The notes below the pieces were generated by a model. That model had not been told where the DNA came from, did not search any database, and worked only from the letters and a program-made list of their open reading frames with translations. A stretch of 64,000 bases of DNA, from NCBI GenBank assembly GCA_009746045.1, contig RPFO01001928.1, positions 64,001 through 128,000 of the forward strand, read 5' to 3'. Numbering within the stretch: the first letter of the stretch is position 1; every line of letters begins with the position of its first letter. The position numbers were made by a program, and so were the translations under genes. Positions 59,772 to 64,000 of the stretch are shown piece after piece. The stretch comes from Mesostigma viride (lineage: Eukaryota > Streptophyta > Mesostigmatophyceae > Mesostigmatales > Mesostigmataceae).

Positions 59772-59939
59772 TTCCGCTTGTTCTCACCCACCGAGCTCAC
59801 CTTAAAACGTGTTCAACAGTTGCTTTCACCTGCATGTTTGAATTCGAAGTGCAGTGCAGTCCGTTAAACCCAAAATGCCGAGCAGTCGAGCACGCATAAA
59901 ATGCCTCGCTACTACGGTAGTTGCGACTGATGCGCGGCT

Positions 59940-60117
59940 GTTCAGAAAAAAATGCCTACAGTCTAAATTTTTTCAGGACTAGATCTGAACAAAAAATGCC
60001 TAGGCTAAAGTTTTTCAGGACTAGATCTGAAAAAATTTAGCCTAGGCATTTTTTGTTCAGATCTACTCCTGAAAAAATTTAGCCTAGGCGAATCCAAAAG
60101 TGCCTAGGCATTTTTCG
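59940..60117. repeat. Nested hairpin repeats near right end of TIR element
   Basis: The block ATGCCTAGGCTAAA...TTTTTCAG occurs as direct and inverted copies. 59984-60062 forms a long near-perfect hairpin (CTGAACAAAAAATGCCTAGG pairing with CCTAGGCATTTTTTGTTCAG), and partial extra copies lie on both sides. Confidence 0.9.
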
Positions 60118-61488
60118 ATTTGCCGTAGTTCCTGAACAAGCCGCGCGTTGCGCGCCGAAAGTTTGCTCACTTGGAATGCTTGGCCAACTGAGCAAACTTG
60201 CGGCCACCAACTCCCCGCGCGCAGGGGAGGCGGACAGCCGACATCCGCAGCTCACCAGTGAGTTGCTTGGGGCCAAGAATGTCGCGCTTAAATGCCGTAA
60301 GAAGGCTCGTCGAGGTCTCACCTGCCGGCTGGTCGAAGTGCTTGACGATGCATAACATTGTGGCTGCGCTGGGTGATGTCGGCCTCCTCACGAAGGTCGA
60401 GGGCTTGTTGCTTGAGTTGTGCCGCTATGGTGCATGGAGGTGGCATGGAGGTGCACCTCCACCATGGTGTGATGCTTAAGCAAGTCCGCCCAGGTGGAGG
60501 GAGCACCACTGGCCGGGCCAGCAGGTGCCGGCTGGGCAGCGATGTCCTTCACCGCCTAGGCGGTGAGGCCGGCGGTGTCATGCAAGCACTCAAGGGCGGT
60601 GGCGGTGGCTTGAAGGCGCTGGTCGAGGTCGAGGAGCTGGGCTTTGATGTCGGCAGTGGAGGCGGAAATGGCAGTGGAGGTGGAGGCGGCCGGCGGTGGT
60701 GGAAAGGTGAGGAAGTTCAGTAGCCAGCGTGCCGCCCATTGCGGCCACATCGGCGGCAAGGGGGGTCACGTGCTGCTGAAAGGCTTCCGTAAGGATGGAA
60801 CGGAGTGTGGAGGCGGAGATGGATGGAGCCCAGATCTCGCCATCAGAGCGCATGAGAAGGGAGTTGAGGATGGTGTGCTGGAGTTGGGGGCGGGTGCACC
60901 GGCCGAACAGATTGCTGATGTTGTGCCAGCAGTCGCCGTCCGAGGTGATGAGGCGATTGATGGACATCATGGAGATGGAGGCACAGGTCGTAAAGCGAGG
61001 CGTAGTCCCCGTAGAAGAGGCAATGCAGGGCAGTTGCCGGGGACATGTTGGTCCAGTCGTGATCATCGACCTTTCAAAAGGTTTGGGCCGAAAGCGCGGT
61101 TCTGTGGGGCGTGAAGACCCTCCTGTTTTGTCGGCTGAGCGGGTGCGTTTAGGGTCAGCTAGGCGATGCCGATGGCGAGGCAGTGAGCCCGGGAGGGTGC
61201 GGGGCGACCACCAGTGCGCGACTTCTAGTGTCACCGCTGCCTGCATGCCATGCAGACCTGAGAACGAAGCTGCAGCCTGAGCTGCAGACGTATTTTCATG
61301 GCCGAGCGCATCCGCCAAACTGCGTTGCGTCGAGGAGCGTTTGCTCGTCATATATTGCGTAATAGCTTCGGAAAATTAAATCAGCATATGTGCGTCTTAG
61401 AAAGACGAAGCGATAGTGATATTCACAGCTGATATCTTGGCTCAAACGTGAAAGTTATGAGCGCCGCCGTCAGCCATGGCTACCTCGT

Positions 61489-61699
61489 AGGACCACGGTA
61501 GCTCGAGCCTGCTGTCATCTTATCCATGTTTGTTGAGTAGTTCAAGATGATGAAAATGAATAGAGGTGGATATGTGGAGCCGTGGACATTAAAAACTATG
61601 GCTGGCTTAACGTTCATGGATGTATGTTGCATGCATCGTGCATAGTACAGGGAAGCCGTGTTACGACAAAAAGCACCATCCAATAGATTGACCCTCAAT
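61489..61699. other. Spacer between divergent ORF1 copies c and d
   Basis: Contains the GGTAGCTCGAGCCTGC unit shared with 27525 and 46880, and unique AT-rich sequence. No gene. Confidence 0.5.
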
Positions 61700-62620
61700 T
61701 CGATTGATCCTCAACTCCCTTCTCATGCGCTCTGATGGCGAGATCTGGGCTCCATCCATCTCCGCCTCCACACTCCGTTCCATCCTTACGGAAGCCTTTC
61801 AGCAGCACGTGACCCCCCTTGCCGCCGATGTGGCAGCAATGGGCGGCACGCTTGGGCTACTGAACTTCCTCACCTTTCGACCACCGTCGCGCCTCCACCT
61901 CCACCGCCATTTCCGCCTCCACTGCCGACATCAAGGCGCCCCAGCTCCTCGACCTCGACCAGCGCCTCCAAGCCACCGCCACCGCCCTTGAGTGCTTGCA
62001 TGACACCGCCGGCCTCACCACCTAGTAGGCGGTGAAGGACATCGCTGCCCACCCGGCATCTGCTGGCCCGGCCAGTGATGCTCCCTCCACCTGGGCGGAC
62101 TTGCTTAAGCATCATACCACCTCCACCACCTCCACCATCGCGGCACAGCTCAAGCAACAACAAGCCCTCGACCTTCGCGAGGAGGCCGACATCACCCAGC
62201 GCAGCCACAATGTCATCGTCAAGCACTTCGACCAGCCGGCAGGTGAGACCTCGAGGACTCTTCTCATGGCATTTAAGCGCGACATTCTTGCCCCCATGAA
62301 ACTCACTGGTGAGGCTGCGGATGTCGGCTGTCCGCCTCCCCCGCGCGCGGGGTAAGGCTGGCCCGGCACCCGTGCTCCTCACCACATGTCGGACAAGCTG
62401 GCATTCCTTAGATGCCGCAAGAAGCTCTCGAGGACTCGCTTCACGCTGGACGACGACTTGACCCTGGCCCAGCAACAGCGGCGACGCGAGCTATGGCCGA
62501 CCTACCTTCAGCTCCAGCAGAGCGCAGGGGGCCCGGGAAGCCGGTATACTGGAGGGGGGCGGTCATCCACGTTGACCACAAGCCCTAGCTGGCAGGCACC
62601 TCCTGCCACCTCAGACTAGT
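61700..62620 (+). mobile_element. ORF1-only retroelement, copy d
   Basis: Starts inside ORF1 (ILNSLLMRSDGEIWAPSIS) and runs in several frames to the C-terminal TRFTLDDDLTLAQQQRRREL and the ATSD end near 62619. At least five small indels break the frame (for example near 61852, 61945, 62150, 62320 and 62585), including a stop in TTAQAVKD (TAGTAGG near 62023). It is closest to copies a and c. The usual 3' UTR and tail are missing. Confidence 0.82.
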
Positions 62621-62643
62621 AGGGAATATTCTGATTTGGCACG

Positions 62644-63310
62644 TGTTGCGGGCCCGACCCTTGGAACGGGCGCAACAATGGAATAAATTATGTATTTTGG
62701 CTTGTTGTCATAGTCCGTAGGACTTTGGGACTCATTTCGGGACTTAATTTGGGAATTGTCCCTTGGTCAGGACTTTTGTATGGAACTTTATGATAGTTTG
62801 TGTGATTCGGACCAGTTATTTTGGGCCTAGGTTGATGTATGCGATCTTCTAGGGGCCGGTGCTGCGTACTTTATAGCTGGTTGAGATATTGTACTCATGC
62901 GTGGATTCTGTAGCCTGGCGAGGGTCGATGTCGACCCGAGGATCTTGTGTGGACTGCATGTTTCGGAGTTCTCTGGAAGGTCGGCGCCATGTCGGCGCCT
63001 CTCGCCAGCTTGGTGGCAGACCTAGGTGAAATTGGTCCGAGGACGAGAGTCTCGTCCTCTTGGTTCGATGAATGTAAAGTGCGATGAAGCCTACACATTA
63101 AACCTGGGGCACTTATCCATTTGTAATTGGTCTTGCTAGCCATTATAAGTGTGTATTAATTAGCTTGGCATCAAGCCGCGGTGCCAGATATCTCACGACC
63201 CCTGTCGTGAAGCGCAATCTGCATTAGGCCACCTTGATTCTTCCTACTACCGGCACAGTTGATCTTTCGCGACGTAGCTCAGGTTTAGGTGTAAATCTGG
63301 GTTCGTTACA
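62644..63310 (+). mobile_element. Candidate 5' LTR of an LTR retrotransposon
   Basis: Begins TGTTGCGGGCCC and ends GGGTTCGTTACA, fitting TG...CA borders. Directly after it comes CTGGTTATCGGAGG, which resembles the primer-binding site for initiator Met-tRNA (TGGTATCAGAGC) with changes. A TGTAA motif lies at about 63121-63125 inside. The 3' LTR is beyond the window, so the pairing cannot be checked. Confidence 0.45.
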
Positions 63311-64000
63311 CTGGTTATCGGAGGTTTGTGTTGCTGGCTTCAATGGTTAGCTAACTCTCGCAGAGAGAGCTAGTGTAGCCAGTTAGGAAGACCAAGGCGG
63401 AGCTTGGTGTAGATAGAGGTTCCGTTATTCAACGACCGCTGGACAGGTCGGCGGCAATCCCGCAAGGGATTCAACGACGACCTAGACGGCGAGCGGCCAG
63501 TAAGGAATACTTGGCGGGATCAGCAGCGATCCCGTGGTGTTGGGCTGTCGACGGTAGCGGCTAAAGCCCCAGTTTTCAACGACACCCGACCGGTGGCGGC
63601 CAGAGCTCCGGCTTTCAACGACACCAGGTGGCGGCCAGAACTCAGGGTTTTCAACGATACTGACGGCAGTAAGGCATCGGTAAAGCAATATATATATTAA
63701 AAATATAATTACTTACAGCAGAGTGAAATCACTCAAACCAAAGCAAACGCCCAGCTATAAACCTATATACAGAGCCATGTCAAAGCTCTATACTACGATA
63801 AGACCAATGGAAACGCCTAACGGGAGGAACCTAATAGCCCTGCTGCACCGCAAAATCACGGCCCGCGTACGGCGGAGCATGATGTCAGCCATGGCCCGAG
63901 TCAGCGCCACCGACAAGCGCTGACGCCAATATGACGTCCAGGTCCGCGCCGACCATGGGGCCCGCTGGCCCTCCAGGTCCAGCCGGTCCTCCCGGAGCCG
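63311..64000 (+). mobile_element. Candidate leader and gag start of the LTR element
   Basis: The leader (63311-63720) has three or four imperfect ~45-bp repeats containing TTTTCAACGA and GGTGGCGGCCAGA. An open frame from 63723 (MKSLKPKQTPSYKP) to 63923 reads KITARVRRSMMSAMARVSA, which matches the remnant at 27.7-27.9 kb. The following GGCCCGCTGGCCCTCCAGGT is also shared with it. The window ends inside the element. Confidence 0.5.

Overview
The window is nuclear DNA of a eukaryote, most likely a chlorophyte-type green alga. The reasons are a GC-rich sequence, genes broken by many short introns with GT-AG borders (microexons down to 23 nt), a TGTAA-type poly(A) motif behind one gene, and a heavy load of non-LTR retroelements, terminal-inverted-repeat (TIR) DNA elements and minisatellites. 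The species is not identified. Nothing looks prokaryotic, and no CRISPR array, rRNA or intact tRNA gene was seen.

Four host genes could be assembled by hand from splice sites, reading-frame phase and domain logic. (1) A 13-exon minus-strand gene (19827 to 3180) for a 664-residue EF-hand protein with a coiled-coil C-terminus. (2) A 3-exon plus-strand gene (22566-23969) for a glycine-rich RRM protein. (3) A 7-exon minus-strand gene (34167 to 28651) for an MTH1/NUDT1-type Nudix hydrolase. (4) A 7-exon plus-strand gene (35277-45509) for a single-pass membrane protein with a basic N-terminus and a P-loop-less C-terminal domain that resembles LAP1/torsin-cofactor lumenal domains. Genes 3 and 4 are divergent across about 1.1 kb. 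In genes 1, 3 and 4 most of the long introns hold a minisatellite, the largest being 66 copies of 42 bp. This explains almost all of the very long open frames in the window.

Layout. 1-2.6 kb: degenerate and rearranged LINE 3' ends. 3-20 kb: EF-hand gene with VNTR-filled introns and a hAT-like MITE. 20-22.5 kb: intergenic. 22.5-24.2 kb: RRM gene. 24.8-28.5 kb: a LINE fragment split by a TTAA-duplicating piggyBac-like element that itself carries a younger retro-insertion. 28.6-34.2 kb: Nudix gene. 35.3-45.5 kb: LAP1-like gene. 46-63 kb: a transposon cluster with tRNA-like SINEs, a near-complete APE-endonuclease/RT LINE without ORF1, and four copies of an element that encodes only an L1-ORF1p-like protein. 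One of these copies is split by a 3.35 kb TIR element carrying its own spliced gene. 62.6-64 kb: probable start of an LTR retrotransposon.

The most unusual theme is that RT-encoding LINEs and ORF1-only elements are separate units, yet they end in related short hairpins (core CTCCC-AACG-GGAG) followed by TTAA- or AATTC-type microsatellite tails. Two insertions with such ends have exact 11-bp target-site duplications. This suggests a split, trans-acting retrotransposition system. The second candidate for novelty is the 3.35 kb TIR element, which has no recognisable transposase.
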